A DNA stretch of 64,000 nucleotides from Psychrobacter sp. Cmf 22.2 (GCF_001921745.1 NZ_MRYA01000006.1:101579-165578), one strand, 5' to 3'. Positions 1-9,292 are shown, counted from the first letter of the stretch. Translations and numbers: made by a program. The notes: generated from the letters alone by a model not told the origin.

Positions 1-1
1 T

Positions 2-31
2 TTGCTTGGTGAGAAATGGGGTAAAAAATAA
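2..31 (+). CDS. 3' end of an upstream gene (partial, uncertain)
   Basis: The reading frame entering from the left edge ends with the residues LLGEKWGKK and a TAA whose last A is the A of the next ATG. A TAATG overlap is typical of translationally coupled genes in glycan operons. Only nine residues are visible, so the product cannot be named. The overlap is seen; that it is a real gene is inference. Confidence 0.3.
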   Translation: MLGEKWGKK

Positions 32-990
32 TGAGAGTTGGACTGATTGGTGGCGTGGAGTCAAGCGCTCTTACCCTACAGAAACTACATGAGCATGGAT
101 TAGACGTAGTCGGAGTATTTGGTTATAAACCGAATATAACCAAATTCGTCAGTGGGCACTGTGATTTGGAACCATTTTGCTTAGAAAATTCAATCAGTTT
201 TACGCCATTTACGAAAATTAATGACCATATTGAAGAGATACAGTCTTTAGAACTTGACTACTTGTTTGTCGTTGGTATTTCTCAATTGGTGTCTAAAGAT
301 ATCATTCAGGCTCCTAAATTAGGCGCTATAGGTTTTCATCCGACTAAATTACCTGAAGGAAGAGGTCGGGCGCCTTTGGCTTGGCTTGTCCATGAAGCGC
401 AAGAAGGAGCAGCTACCTTTTTTATGCTTGAAGAAGCTGCCGATGCTGGCGCTATTGTAGCGCAAGAAGGATTTGACGTTTCTGGTGAAGATACGGCCAA
501 GAGTGTAAAAGAAAAAATCCATCAAGCCATGAGTCTAGCGTTAGATTCTTTATTACCTCAGTTAGCTAATGGTGAATTAATAGCTATTGAACAAGACGAT
601 TCATTAGCGACAGAATTTGGTATTAGAAAGCCTGAAGATGGATTAATTGATTGGTCCTGCTCAGCATACGATATAGACCGTCTTATCAAAGCTGCCTCTG
701 AGCCACATCCTGGTGCTTTTACTTTTTCAGGTAATAATAAACTAGAAGTAACATCTAGTAGAGTGGAACAAAATCTAAAAATAAAAGGTGTTCAAGGTCG
801 TATCTTGAAGAGTCAAAAAGATGAGTTCTTGGTTCAGACGGGTAAAGGGCTTATTTGGATTACAATTGCTTTTGATGATTCAAGCAGACTGAGAGTAGGA
901 AGCTTGTTGGGCTACAAAGTTGAGCTTGAGATATACGAGCTTAAAAAACAAATTGCAGAGTTAAAAGAGATTATTGGGAAAATGTCATGA
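31..990 (+). CDS. Sugar N-formyltransferase-like protein (methionyl-tRNA formyltransferase fold)
   Basis: A 319-residue protein of the formyltransferase fold. Residues 1-95 form a Rossmann-like start (MRVGLIGG). Residues 97-115 carry the signature GFHPTKLPEGRGRAP, with H103 as catalytic His and D138 (in EEAADAGAI) as the expected catalytic Asp. The C-terminal half (RKPEDGLIDW, SEPHPGAF) resembles the OB-like domain of Fmt and of the ArnA formyltransferase domain. It probably transfers a formyl group from N10-formyltetrahydrofolate to an amino sugar nucleotide. The Asn of the usual N-x-H motif is Gly101. It overlaps the deacetylase gene by 4 bases and may be coupled to an upstream gene, so it belongs to a glycan operon. 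True Fmt is unlikely given the context and the altered motif. Confidence 0.8.
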   Translation: MRVGLIGGVESSALTLQKLHEHGLDVVGVFGYKPNITKFVSGHCDLEPFCLENSISFTPFTKINDHIEEIQSLELDYLFVVGISQLVSKDIIQAPKLGAIGFHPTKLPEGRGRAPLAWLVHEAQEGAATFFMLEEAADAGAIVAQEGFDVSGEDTAKSVKEKIHQAMSLALDSLLPQLANGELIAIEQDDSLATEFGIRKPEDGLIDWSCSAYDIDRLIKAASEPHPGAFTFSGNNKLEVTSSRVEQNLKIKGVQGRILKSQKDEFLVQTGKGLIWITIAFDDSSRLRVGSLLGYKVELEIYELKKQIAELKEIIGKMS

Positions 991-1667
991 AAAATGTTTT
1001 AGTAGTAGCGCCTCACGCTGATGACGAGGTTTTAGGGTGCGGTGGCACAATAGCGAAACATGTACGCCATGGAGATAATGTATACGTCGCGATCATGACA
1101 AATGCAGCAGTTGGTGCGCCAGAGCTTTTTAACTCTGAAAGAATGGAGTTTGTGCGATCCGAAGCGTTGAAATCTCATGAGGTATTGGGAATAAAAGAAA
1201 CTGTATTTTATGACTTTCCTGCGCCGCAATTGGAGCAGTATCCACAATACAAAATCGCTGGTACTTTGAACGCTTTGATAAAAGAAAAGAATATAGACAC
1301 TCTATATATACCTCATAAAGGTGATTTACATCTCGATCATGGTGCTATATACAACGCTTGTCTTGTGGCTGCTAGACCATTACCAGGTCAGAGTGTTAGG
1401 CACATTTATGCCTACGAGACACTATCTGAAACAGAGTGGGGCCACCCAACAGTAGAGGCTGTTTTTATTCCGCGTTACTTTAATGTGTTAAGTGAAAATG
1501 ATTTTGCCACTAAGATCACTGCTATGGAATGCTTTTCTAGTCAACTCAAAGCGTTCCCGAATACGCGATCTATTAAAGCAATAGAACATCTAGCCGCTCT
1601 TAGAGGCGCTTATGTTGGTGCAAATACGGCAGAAAGTTTCGACGTTATTAGAAGTATCAACGATTAA
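987..1667 (+). CDS. PIG-L / LmbE family deacetylase
   Basis: A 226-residue PIG-L family protein. The N-terminus MKNVLVVAPHADDEVLG carries the metal-binding H-x-D-D-E motif (H10, D12, D13, E14), and a second His-rich stretch, HLDHGAIYNA, supplies the third zinc ligand typical of the family. Members remove N-acetyl groups from sugars such as GlcNAc-PI or sugar nucleotides. The start codon overlaps the stop of the formyltransferase (ATGA), which implies co-translation. A deacetylase and a formyltransferase produced together could swap an N-acetyl for an N-formyl group on the same amino sugar; that pairing is inference. Confidence 0.85.
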   Translation: MKNVLVVAPHADDEVLGCGGTIAKHVRHGDNVYVAIMTNAAVGAPELFNSERMEFVRSEALKSHEVLGIKETVFYDFPAPQLEQYPQYKIAGTLNALIKEKNIDTLYIPHKGDLHLDHGAIYNACLVAARPLPGQSVRHIYAYETLSETEWGHPTVEAVFIPRYFNVLSENDFATKITAMECFSSQLKAFPNTRSIKAIEHLAALRGAYVGANTAESFDVIRSIND

Positions 1668-1788
1668 ACCACCAATTTTATCTTCGCGTCTTATATGATC
1701 TTTTGATGCTTAGGACAAAGAAGACATAAATGCAAGTGATAACGTGACAATGAGCAGGTTTACTGATAACTCGCAATAAGGAAAAAAA

Positions 1789-2442
1789 ATGCAGCAGTTA
1801 ATTGGAATATATGGTGCAAGTGGTCATGGGAAGCAAGTTGTTTCTTTATTAAAGTTGCAATACCCTTTGCTTGATAAGTCCCGTATCGTATTTATTGATG
1901 ATTCGGGTAAGCTTGATACGCTTATGAATCATAAAGTACTAAAATATGATGAATTTTTACGCGATCCCTCTAAGAATAAAGCAGTAACGATCGCCATTGG
2001 TGATAGCAGGGTTCGTGAGTTGCTGGCAGACAAGCTTGAACAAGACAATATACCTGCGCTCTCTGTTCATGCGCCTACTACTATTATCTTAGATCCTGAC
2101 ACAATAGAGATAGGTAAAGGTAGCATTCTCTCACCCCATGCATGTTTAACCAATACCATGAAGATTGGGAAGTTTTTTCATGCCAATTTGTATTGTCATG
2201 TATCTCATGACTCTGTGATTGGGGATTATGTGACTTTTGCGCCTAGAGTGAGCTGTAGTGGTAATGTGCATGTCCATGATCATGTATACGTTGGTGTTGG
2301 GGCGGTTATCAAGCAAGGAACAGCAGATAAGCCTTTAGTTATTGGTAAAGGCGCAATTATTGGTATGGGTGCTGTGGTTACCAAAGATGTTCCAGCAGGC
2401 GCTGTTATGGTTGGGAACCCAGCCAGAGCCTTGATTAAGTAA
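1789..2442 (+). CDS. NeuD/PglD-type sugar O/N-acetyltransferase
   Basis: A 217-residue acetyltransferase. The N-terminal Rossmann-like domain opens with IYGASGHGKQV (residues 8-18), the NeuD/PglD signature that binds the sugar nucleotide. From about residue 95 there is a left-handed beta-helix built of hexapeptide repeats (IGKGSILSPHA, IGDYVTFAP, IGKGAIIGMGAVV), ending in the common VMVGNPAR motif. His residues around SHDSVIG are the usual catalytic site. It probably acetylates a UDP-4-amino sugar (as PglD/WeeI do in bacillosamine synthesis) or sialic acid. The nearby DegT aminotransferase would supply the amino sugar. A good RBS (AAGGAAAA) precedes the ATG. Confidence 0.85.
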   Translation: MQQLIGIYGASGHGKQVVSLLKLQYPLLDKSRIVFIDDSGKLDTLMNHKVLKYDEFLRDPSKNKAVTIAIGDSRVRELLADKLEQDNIPALSVHAPTTIILDPDTIEIGKGSILSPHACLTNTMKIGKFFHANLYCHVSHDSVIGDYVTFAPRVSCSGNVHVHDHVYVGVGAVIKQGTADKPLVIGKGAIIGMGAVVTKDVPAGAVMVGNPARALIK

Positions 2443-2489
2443 GTGCTGATATCTGCTTTGCGTGCTAGAGCTAGTAACAGGATATAAAT

Positions 2490-3437
2490 ATGGCCTTTAC
2501 GTTAGCGCATATGGCTGCAGCATTGCCATTTTATCGTAATAAAAAGAAAAACCGTAGCATACGCTGTTTTCATTTTGAAGCATTGCTCATCGGTACTATG
2601 ATGCCAGATTTCCCTTATTATATTGGTGCTAGTAGCGCAACAGGAAACTTATCTCATCAATGGATGGGTGTGTTTACTTACTGTTTACCTTGGGGATTGA
2701 CAATATTTGCATTGTGGAATTGGGGTCTAAAACCTGCTGCTTTCGCTCTAGTCCAACCGTTTTTGATAAAACGGGCAGCAAAGTCTTTTAATCTAAAAGA
2801 TGTAGACAGCAAAAATAGTCGTAATAAGGTTAAAAGGTATTTTACTGGCTATGCTAATAGATATTGGTCGTTTGCAGGTATCAAAAAACGAGTCCTACAT
2901 AAGGTAAAGTCTTTTTATCTGCCAGTAGTACTAAGTTTAGTATTCGGTGCATTTACGCATCTGATATGGGACGGAATTACCCATGCTGATGGCTCTATTG
3001 CTCGTCATATTGACTGGTTACAATACCCTTTGTACTTTTTCCCATTTAAGGGAACAAGTATCGCTAGGTTGTTACAATATCTAAGTTCAATAGTAGGGTT
3101 AGGAGCGTTATTTTGGTTTGCCTTATTACGGGCAAAGGACTGGCAGATTAACACCAAAGACGTCGCTGAAGAGACAGAAACAGATACTATAGTAACGTTA
3201 ATGTTTTCCAAAAAGCAGAGTGTAATAATCATTGTTTCAATGACTACTTTATGTTTGGTATGGGGTATACAGGCAGTCTTAAATTGGTATCCGTCTTTGA
3301 CTAGCAGTCCATATAGATTTGCAGCAGGGGTGTCAGTCAGTTTACTAAAAAGAGTTACTTTATTATGTGTTAGCTATACTGCTTTATATCATCTGACATA
3401 TTTTCTTCAAAATACATATCGACAATATAAGAAGTAA
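2490..3437 (+). CDS. DUF4184 family membrane protein
   Basis: A 315-residue integral membrane protein. The N-terminus (MAFTLAHMAAALPFYR, then LIGTMMPDFPYYIG) matches the DUF4184 pattern of a conserved His near the start and a second-helix MxPDFPY motif. About six or seven hydrophobic helices follow. A charged loop lies around residues 100-145, and a conserved-looking GAFTHLIWDGITH segment holds His and Asp residues that could bind metal. Its function is unknown. It sits between sugar-modifying genes in the same direction, 47 bases after the acetyltransferase, but nothing shows that it works on glycans. Confidence 0.75.
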   Translation: MAFTLAHMAAALPFYRNKKKNRSIRCFHFEALLIGTMMPDFPYYIGASSATGNLSHQWMGVFTYCLPWGLTIFALWNWGLKPAAFALVQPFLIKRAAKSFNLKDVDSKNSRNKVKRYFTGYANRYWSFAGIKKRVLHKVKSFYLPVVLSLVFGAFTHLIWDGITHADGSIARHIDWLQYPLYFFPFKGTSIARLLQYLSSIVGLGALFWFALLRAKDWQINTKDVAEETETDTIVTLMFSKKQSVIIIVSMTTLCLVWGIQAVLNWYPSLTSSPYRFAAGVSVSLLKRVTLLCVSYTALYHLTYFLQNTYRQYKK

Positions 3438-3747
3438 TAAAGTAGTTCGGTTGCATAATATAGTTATAAAGGTTTTTACTGTATTGAAAATGCATAGGGA
3501 TTTTCAGACAGAGCTTTGATGTAATAGCATTGGTTGTTTTTTGTACAGTTAATATAACATGATTTTTAAATTATTTATTTACTTTATAAAACAAAAGTCA
3601 TTCCCAGAAATCTAATTAAAAATGTATACAAAAATATAGCCAATCTATTTAATTTAATTCGTAATATGACTAGGATTTTCTAATATATTCGGATTTAAGA
3701 ATATATAATTTTACTAGATTATTTACATATCAAAACTTGGAAACGTC
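3438..3747. other. AT-rich intergenic region without a gene
   Basis: About 310 bases, very AT-rich (runs such as TTATTTATTTAC). I see no coding frame, tRNA, terminator hairpin or convincing promoter. The base composition matches the small orphan gene that follows, so the region and that gene may share an origin. Confidence 0.6.
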
Positions 3748-4083
3748 ATGATTCTTATACACAATGCGCTCATTAACAATATAAAACGCTCTGAGGCGGC
3801 TTATAAAGTTTATCAGAAAGGTTTGACCTATCATCAGGCCTTGCATGTTTTTCATGCCAATAAAAAGATATACGACGAGCTTATACTATTATTAAATAAT
3901 AATAGTCTAGATACTTCCATGAGCAAAAAAATCTTTAATTATATTTTTTATCTCGAAGATTGGTTTGTACAATTTTCAAAATTAGAAAAAGAAGTCGATA
4001 GTCTTGAAGATTGTTTTTCTTTTGAGTCGCTCAAGAATAGTATCGCTTATCCAGAAAGTTTTCTTGATGACGTTATAAAGTAA
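3748..4083 (+). CDS. Small hypothetical protein, AT-rich orphan
   Basis: A 111-residue protein that I do not recognise. It looks helical and has no signal peptide or membrane segment. Notable stretches are YKVYQKGLTYHQALHVFHAN (a helix with regularly spaced aromatic residues), LEDWFVQFSKLEKE, and an acidic C-terminus. The ATG follows a weak RBS (TTGGAAACGTC). Codon use is more AT-rich than its neighbours, which suggests recent acquisition or relaxed selection. It lies alone between the DUF4184 gene and the aminotransferase, with AT-rich spacers on both sides. That it is expressed is inference from the length and plausible helix pattern. Confidence 0.55.
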   Translation: MILIHNALINNIKRSEAAYKVYQKGLTYHQALHVFHANKKIYDELILLLNNNSLDTSMSKKIFNYIFYLEDWFVQFSKLEKEVDSLEDCFSFESLKNSIAYPESFLDDVIK

Positions 4084-4209
4084 AACATTGTTTTTATGCT
4101 TTATATAAAGCAGCGCATAACGAAGTAAGAGCATTTGAGAATAGACAGTTAATTTAGAAAAAAATGAAGTATTATTGTTCATCGATCTTATAATAAATAA
4201 GGAAGCTAT

Positions 4210-5415
4210 ATGCTAAATTCGCCTTTTTCACCTTGGCCAAGTTTTACACAAGAAGAAGCTGATGCGGTCAGTAAAGTTTTATTGTCTAATAAGGTAAACT
4301 ATTGGACAGGGCAGGAATGTCGTCAATTTGAGCAAGAGTTCGCTGATTGGGCAGATAGTAAGTATGCCATCGCATTAGGCAATGGTACTTTAGCATTGGA
4401 CGTAGCGTTGCAGGCGCTAGATATTGGCGAAGGTGATGAGGTCATTGTGACGCCACGTACCTTTATTGCCAGTATTTCTAGTGTGGTAAATGCGGGTGCT
4501 ACTCCTGTGTTTGCTGATGTTGATGAGTCTACTGGTAACATTACTCCAGAGACAATTGCTGCCGTTATAACTGATAAAACAAAAGGTATTGTATGTGTGC
4601 ATTTAGCAGGCTGGCCATGCGATATGGATGGCATGATGGCGCTTGCAGATAAGCATAACCTATATGTCATTGAAGACTGTGCGCAAGCACATGGCGCGTA
4701 TTATAAGGGCCGTAGTGTCGGTAGTATCGGACATGTTGGCGCATGGAGCTTCTGTCAAGACAAGATCATGACAACTGGCGGCGAAGGCGGTATGGTCACT
4801 ACAAACGACGAGAATCTATGGCGTAAGATGTGGGCGTATAAAGATCACGGTAAGAGCTATGCTGCTGTGTATGAAAAAGAGCATCCACCTGGCTATCGTT
4901 GGTTGCATGAAAGTTTTGGTACTAACTGGCGCATGACTGAGATGCAAGCCGTAATAGGACGTATTCAGCTTGAGAGAATGCCAGATTGGACCGCTAAGCG
5001 TACTGCAAATGCTCAAGCAATTTTACAGGCTTGTACTCAATGGGAAGATAAAGGGTATTTGCATGCACCAAAGTTAGAAGAGACACCAGAGTTTGCAGAT
5101 TCCAAGCACGCATACTATAAGCTCTATGTTTATGTGAACGCTGATAACTTACCTGATGACTGGTCACGCGACCGTATTATTGAAGAAATCAATCAATTAG
5201 ATGTGCCTTGTTTTTCTGGGTCTGCCTCTGAAGTCTACTTAGAAAAAGCATTCGATGGTACAGGGCTGCGTCCTGAAACCAGACTGCCAGTTGCAAAAGA
5301 ACTTGGGGAGACAAGTTTGATGTTCTTAGTACATCCAACGCTTACCGAAGCTGAAATCAAAAAGACGGTTGAAGCAATCAACACGGTATTCAATAAGATA
5401 GTTAAATCAATTTGA
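4210..5415 (+). CDS. DegT/DnrJ/EryC1/StrS family sugar aminotransferase
   Basis: A 401-residue PLP-dependent aminotransferase. Visible family features are GNGTLALDVALQAL near residues 58-70 (phosphate-binding region), VIEDCAQAHGA (cofactor Asp), and the Schiff-base lysine K185 in SFCQDKIMTTGGEGG. Such enzymes convert 4-keto-6-deoxy sugar nucleotides to 4-amino sugars, as PglE/WeeJ do in bacillosamine-type synthesis. With the NeuD/PglD-type acetyltransferase about 1.8 kb upstream it could give a di-N-acetylated sugar. The dehydratase expected before it is not in the window. The gene ends convergently with scpB, which closes the glycan cluster. The exact substrate cannot be read from sequence alone. 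Confidence 0.87.
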   Translation: MLNSPFSPWPSFTQEEADAVSKVLLSNKVNYWTGQECRQFEQEFADWADSKYAIALGNGTLALDVALQALDIGEGDEVIVTPRTFIASISSVVNAGATPVFADVDESTGNITPETIAAVITDKTKGIVCVHLAGWPCDMDGMMALADKHNLYVIEDCAQAHGAYYKGRSVGSIGHVGAWSFCQDKIMTTGGEGGMVTTNDENLWRKMWAYKDHGKSYAAVYEKEHPPGYRWLHESFGTNWRMTEMQAVIGRIQLERMPDWTAKRTANAQAILQACTQWEDKGYLHAPKLEETPEFADSKHAYYKLYVYVNADNLPDDWSRDRIIEEINQLDVPCFSGSASEVYLEKAFDGTGLRPETRLPVAKELGETSLMFLVHPTLTEAEIKKTVEAINTVFNKIVKSI

Positions 5416-5443
5416 CCATAACAGCTAACGCTCTAATCACAAA

Positions 5444-5989
5444 TCAAGACCTGCCACCAATAGCTGGTATATCTGGCATTGGTGGTAACTCATCTAATTT
5501 AGTCAGTCCAAATGCATCTAAGAATTGCGGTGTCGTATGGAGTAGAGCTGGACGACCCAATGTTTCTTTATAACCATCCTCAATGATCCAGTTTTTATCG
5601 AACAGTTGCCGCAGTATGCCGCTCGATAGCGTCACACCGCGTATATACTCTATGTCGCTGCGAGTTACTGGTTGTTTATAAGCAATGACACTTAGCGTTT
5701 CGAGCAGCGCTTGACTCAGGCGTTCTTGACGTTGCGGAAAGACGCGCTGTATCAACGCACTGTAGCTATCCGCTATTTGTAGGCGATAACCGCTAGCAGT
5801 CTCATGTAAGCTGAGGACACCAGTGTCTAAGCGCAGCTGTAGTAGCTCTAAAGCTTGCGTTAACTCTTTACCAGACAAAGATAAATGCTTCTTGATAGAA
5901 TTTGCAGTGAGCGGAGCTTCTGAAGCATGTAGCAGTACTTCTATGTGTTTGCTAATCTCCTCAAGATGCAGGTGCTTAGTATCTGTCAT
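5444..5989 (-). CDS. scpB: Segregation and condensation protein ScpB
   Basis: ScpB, about 181 residues, the winged-helix subunit of the Smc-ScpA-ScpB condensin. Family features are the two winged-helix units (HIEVLLHASEAPLTANSIKK; ALLETLSVIAYKQPVTRSDI) and the conserved IRGVTLSSGILRQL stretch. I chose the ATG at 5989 (MTDTKHLH) because GAGA lies about seven bases upstream. An ATG at 6025 in the same frame would overlap scpA and add 12 residues. It is the last gene of trpS-scpA-scpB and faces the glycan cluster convergently; no clear terminator is visible in the 28-base gap. Confidence 0.93.
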   Translation of the reverse strand: MTDTKHLHLEEISKHIEVLLHASEAPLTANSIKKHLSLSGKELTQALELLQLRLDTGVLSLHETASGYRLQIADSYSALIQRVFPQRQERLSQALLETLSVIAYKQPVTRSDIEYIRGVTLSSGILRQLFDKNWIIEDGYKETLGRPALLHTTPQFLDAFGLTKLDELPPMPDIPAIGGRS

Positions 5990-6012
5990 TAAACATTCTC
6001 TTTTCAAAACTG

Positions 6013-6951
6013 TCAGGCCAGCCATTGTAACTTTATTGGTTCGATTGGACTGGCAAGCTCGTTATTAATAGTAGCCTCATCTGTCAAATCAGCACTCACC
6101 ACACCAACCAACTGCCGCTTTATCAGCTCTAGTACCGCAACGAAGCTGACTACAATCCCTATCTTACCTTGTGCTTTATCTAATAGCTCATAAAAGGAGT
6201 GTGTGCCATCAGCATCAGTGCTGAGCTGCCGGCTGATACTGGCAATACGATCAGAGAGGGGAACGGCATCAACTTTGATAGAATGCATTTGATAGTCGGG
6301 TTGTAGTTGCATTTTAAATAAGCTATCAATCAATAAGTTTGGAGAGTAGCTGGGCAATTCGGCAGTCATAACATCTTGGTTAGGCATACTCACCATCGCC
6401 AAAAACACATCACGTTCAAGACGAATAAGCGTATCTAGACGCTCGCTGGCTGCTTTAATTTGCGCATATTCCTCCAGACGCTCAATGAGCTCTGCTTTTG
6501 GGTCGCGCTCATCGCTTGGCGTTTCTGAAGAAGGTAATAATAGCTCGGTTTTAATCGCAATCAGTGTAGATGCCATCAGCAGATAGTCACCCGCCAACTC
6601 AAAATGATCGGTATCCAACTCACTGATATAAGCCAAATACTGCTCAGTAATGGGCAGAATTGGCATTTGCGTCAAGTCGACATTGTTTTTTTTGACCAGA
6701 TACAATAAAAAGTCTAATGGCCCAGCAAACTGTTCTAGCCAAATGGCAAAGGCACCAGGTGGTACGTACAGATCTTCTGGCAAGTGCTGCACTGGTGTCT
6801 GATAAATACGTAAAGACATGTCATTGACAACTGAGCCGTTATCTTCGCCTTTAGTATAGAAAGGCTCAGTTGTTTGATACGCGTCTACAGAAAAAACAGC
6901 CTTTGACAAGACTGCTTGTTTATCTTGTGGTTCAGTTTGCACGTTTAGCAT
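6013..6951 (-). CDS. scpA: Segregation and condensation protein ScpA
   Basis: ScpA, 312 residues, the kleisin that bridges the Smc heads and binds ScpB. The conserved core starts near residue 68 with FAGPLDFLLYLVKKNNVDL and continues with TEQYLAYI and YLLMASTLIAIKTELLLP, the typical N-terminal helical domain. A C-terminal winged helix follows (FYELLDKAQGKIGIVVSFVAVLELIK). It carries about 60 extra polar residues at the N-terminus compared with the core family start. The gene lies between trpS and scpB, probably co-transcribed, with 56 bases between trpS and scpA. The start codon has no strong RBS; the ATG of MSLRIYQ (residue 45) is an alternative. Confidence 0.93.
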   Translation of the reverse strand: MLNVQTEPQDKQAVLSKAVFSVDAYQTTEPFYTKGEDNGSVVNDMSLRIYQTPVQHLPEDLYVPPGAFAIWLEQFAGPLDFLLYLVKKNNVDLTQMPILPITEQYLAYISELDTDHFELAGDYLLMASTLIAIKTELLLPSSETPSDERDPKAELIERLEEYAQIKAASERLDTLIRLERDVFLAMVSMPNQDVMTAELPSYSPNLLIDSLFKMQLQPDYQMHSIKVDAVPLSDRIASISRQLSTDADGTHSFYELLDKAQGKIGIVVSFVAVLELIKRQLVGVVSADLTDEATINNELASPIEPIKLQWLA

Positions 6952-7007
6952 CCATCCTGATACGACAAATTATACCAATCAACCGATCGTTTGCATTTAG
7001 CGAGCGG

Positions 7008-8093
7008 CTATTTAAGCTTGGCGAGGGGACGAATACCGATAGCACGGCGAGCTTTATCTAATTGCTTACGACTATGACGACGAGCTTTATTTGCACCCAT
7101 TTGCAGTATCTCTTCTAATTCCTTTGGATTAGCCATTAGCTCTTCATAACGCGCACGAAACGGTGCGATCTCGTCATTTATTTTATCAAACAAGACTTGC
7201 TTGGCATCACCCCAGCCTATACCAGCGGCATATTGTGCGCGCATATCAGCAATTTCTGCAGGCGTTGCAAAGGCTTTATAAATCTCAAAGAGAGCTGAGT
7301 CGTCAGGGTCCTTTGGCTCATCAGGCAATTGGGAGTTGGTCACGATTTTCATGATGGCTTTATGCATCTGTTTTTCAGAACTGACCTGCGGGTTTGTCTC
7401 ACCAAATAGTGGTATGGTGTTGCTATAGCTCTTACTCATCTTACGTCCATCGAGCCCTGTCAATAGCGGAATGTCCTCATCAACGACTGCTGATGGCAGG
7501 GTGAAAAGAGACTTATAACGATGGTTAAAGGTACCGGCAATGTCACGCGCCATTTCTATATGCTGTACTTGATCTCGGCCAACGGGGACATGGGTGGCGT
7601 TAAACATCAAAATATCAGCTGCCATGAGTACAGGATAGCCGAACAGGCCCATGGTAATACCAAAATCTGCATCGACGTCGGCTTTTTCTGTATTAATATC
7701 GACCGCAGCCTTATAAGCATGGGCACGGTTCATCAAACCTTTAGCGCATGAGCAATTTAAAATCCAAGCAAGCTCTGGGATTTCAGGTACATCTGATTGA
7801 CGATAAAACGTCACGCGTTCAGGGTCAAGGCCACAAGCAATCCACGTGGCTGCAATTGCTTTGGTCGACTCATGAATAATCGCAGGGTCATAACAGCCGA
7901 TAATGCCATGATAATCCGCTAAAAAGAAAAATGCTTCGTGCTCACTGTTTTGAATAGATTCAATCGCTGGACGAATTGCACCAACGTAATTACCCAAGTG
8001 TGGAATGCCCGTTGGTTTAATGCCCGTTAGAATACGTTTGGCTTCGGTTGAGGCATCAGAAGCTTGGTTGTCAGGATTGCTGTTATTGCTCAT
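7008..8093 (-). CDS. trpS: Tryptophanyl-tRNA synthetase
   Basis: TrpS, 361 residues, a class Ic synthetase that charges tRNA-Trp. The HIGH-like motif is PHLGNYVG (residues 31-38) after GIKPTG, and the KMSKS loop is exact at residues 218-222 ([10 protein letters not shown]). GRDQVQHIE, a substrate-binding region, is also present. A short polar N-terminal tail (about 20 residues) precedes the catalytic domain, and length is close to that of gammaproteobacterial enzymes. It is the first gene of the trpS-scpA-scpB group on the minus strand. Confidence 0.97.
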   Translation of the reverse strand: MSNNSNPDNQASDASTEAKRILTGIKPTGIPHLGNYVGAIRPAIESIQNSEHEAFFFLADYHGIIGCYDPAIIHESTKAIAATWIACGLDPERVTFYRQSDVPEIPELAWILNCSCAKGLMNRAHAYKAAVDINTEKADVDADFGITMGLFGYPVLMAADILMFNATHVPVGRDQVQHIEMARDIAGTFNHRYKSLFTLPSAVVDEDIPLLTGLDGRKMSKSYSNTIPLFGETNPQVSSEKQMHKAIMKIVTNSQLPDEPKDPDDSALFEIYKAFATPAEIADMRAQYAAGIGWGDAKQVLFDKINDEIAPFRARYEELMANPKELEEILQMGANKARRHSRKQLDKARRAIGIRPLAKLK

Positions 8094-8203
8094 GGAAAAT
8101 CCGTTATATTGTTTGTCAAATTATTATAAGCGCATATCATAAGTGCGAAATATTAGCCGCAAAGTATAGCAAATTTTATCAGGCGTTTTTTGATAATCAA
8201 AAC

Positions 8204-9292
8204 CTACTTGTAAATATCAGTTCGACCGTTAGGACCGTGTTTAAATCGGCGATGAAACCACATCCATTGAGTAGGGTCAATACGTATAAGACCTTCCAAA
8301 ACTTCGTTCACGCGTGTTGCATCGGCCACCTCATCATTACTTGGATAGTTACTCAGCTCTGGTGTAATCGTCAAATGATAATGAGGTCGTTTGCCACGAG
8401 GCAAATTGTCTGGCGTTTGCCGATAAGTATGCAACGCCATAACTGCTGGCGGGTTTTTCTTATTCCCCATTTTAGCCAAGCGCCTAGGTGCCGTAATCGT
8501 GGCTGCGGGTACACCAAAAAATGGTGCCATTACTCCTTGCTTAAGACCATAATCTTGATCAGGTGAATACCAAATAACATGTCCAGCTTTGATAGAGGAG
8601 ACTAAGCTACGCATATCACGGCTAGAAATTTGCTTACCAAAAATACGCGTACGACCGTTATAGATAAACCAATCAAGAAGTGCGTTGTTTTGTGGGCGGT
8701 ACATACAGTCAGTGGCAAAAAACTGTGTACATAACAATCCACCCAAATCTAGCATCGTATAATGTGCGCCTAATAAGATAACAGGGCGCTTCTCATTCTG
8801 TGCGTTCACCAAATGCTGTAGTCCTGAGATAGAAAACGTTTTGGTAAAAACATTTGGCCGGAACCAAGCGCATAAGGTCTCAAATACACCAATACCTTGA
8901 TTAACAAAAACCTGCCTTGCCATCAGTTCACGCTCAGCTTCTGGCTTTTTGGGAAAGGCGAGCTTAAGATTAATCAGCGTATCGCGTCGGCGCGAACCGG
9001 CCACTTTATAAATCAAGATACCGAGCTTACGGCCCAACCAAAACTGCCAACCCAGCGGTAGATAAATCATTGGTAGAAAAACGAATAATAACAGCCAAAC
9101 TCCCCAAAATTTAGGGTGTAAAAACTGCCATTGGAAAGGCTTTTTTTCCGCTTGTGCTGTGCTTTTATGCGTTTGCGTAATTGTTGGCATGCCATCAGGA
9201 ATAGCTGGCGATTTAGCAGACTGCTGCTTGCTTTGCAGCGGCATGGCAGGCTTTACGGGTTTGCTAGGATCGTATTGTTCGGGCGCTTTCAT
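8204..9292 (-). CDS. Lipid A acyltransferase, LpxL/LpxM (HtrB) family
   Basis: A 362-residue inner-membrane acyltransferase that adds a secondary acyl chain to the lipid A precursor. A transmembrane helix (WLLLFVFLPMIYLPLGW) is followed by the catalytic H-x4-D motif in LLGAHYTMLDLGG. Later family blocks are VIWYSPDQDYG (substrate-binding region), FGVPAATIT and the C-terminal WMWFHRRFKHGP. About 50 polar residues precede the membrane helix, an extension absent from E. coli LpxL (about 306 residues); the start is supported by AAGGACATT before the ATG. LpxL and LpxM cannot be separated from the sequence alone, so I give no symbol. Confidence 0.88.
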   Translation of the reverse strand: MKAPEQYDPSKPVKPAMPLQSKQQSAKSPAIPDGMPTITQTHKSTAQAEKKPFQWQFLHPKFWGVWLLLFVFLPMIYLPLGWQFWLGRKLGILIYKVAGSRRRDTLINLKLAFPKKPEAERELMARQVFVNQGIGVFETLCAWFRPNVFTKTFSISGLQHLVNAQNEKRPVILLGAHYTMLDLGGLLCTQFFATDCMYRPQNNALLDWFIYNGRTRIFGKQISSRDMRSLVSSIKAGHVIWYSPDQDYGLKQGVMAPFFGVPAATITAPRRLAKMGNKKNPPAVMALHTYRQTPDNLPRGKRPHYHLTITPELSNYPSNDEVADATRVNEVLEGLIRIDPTQWMWFHRRFKHGPNGRTDIYK

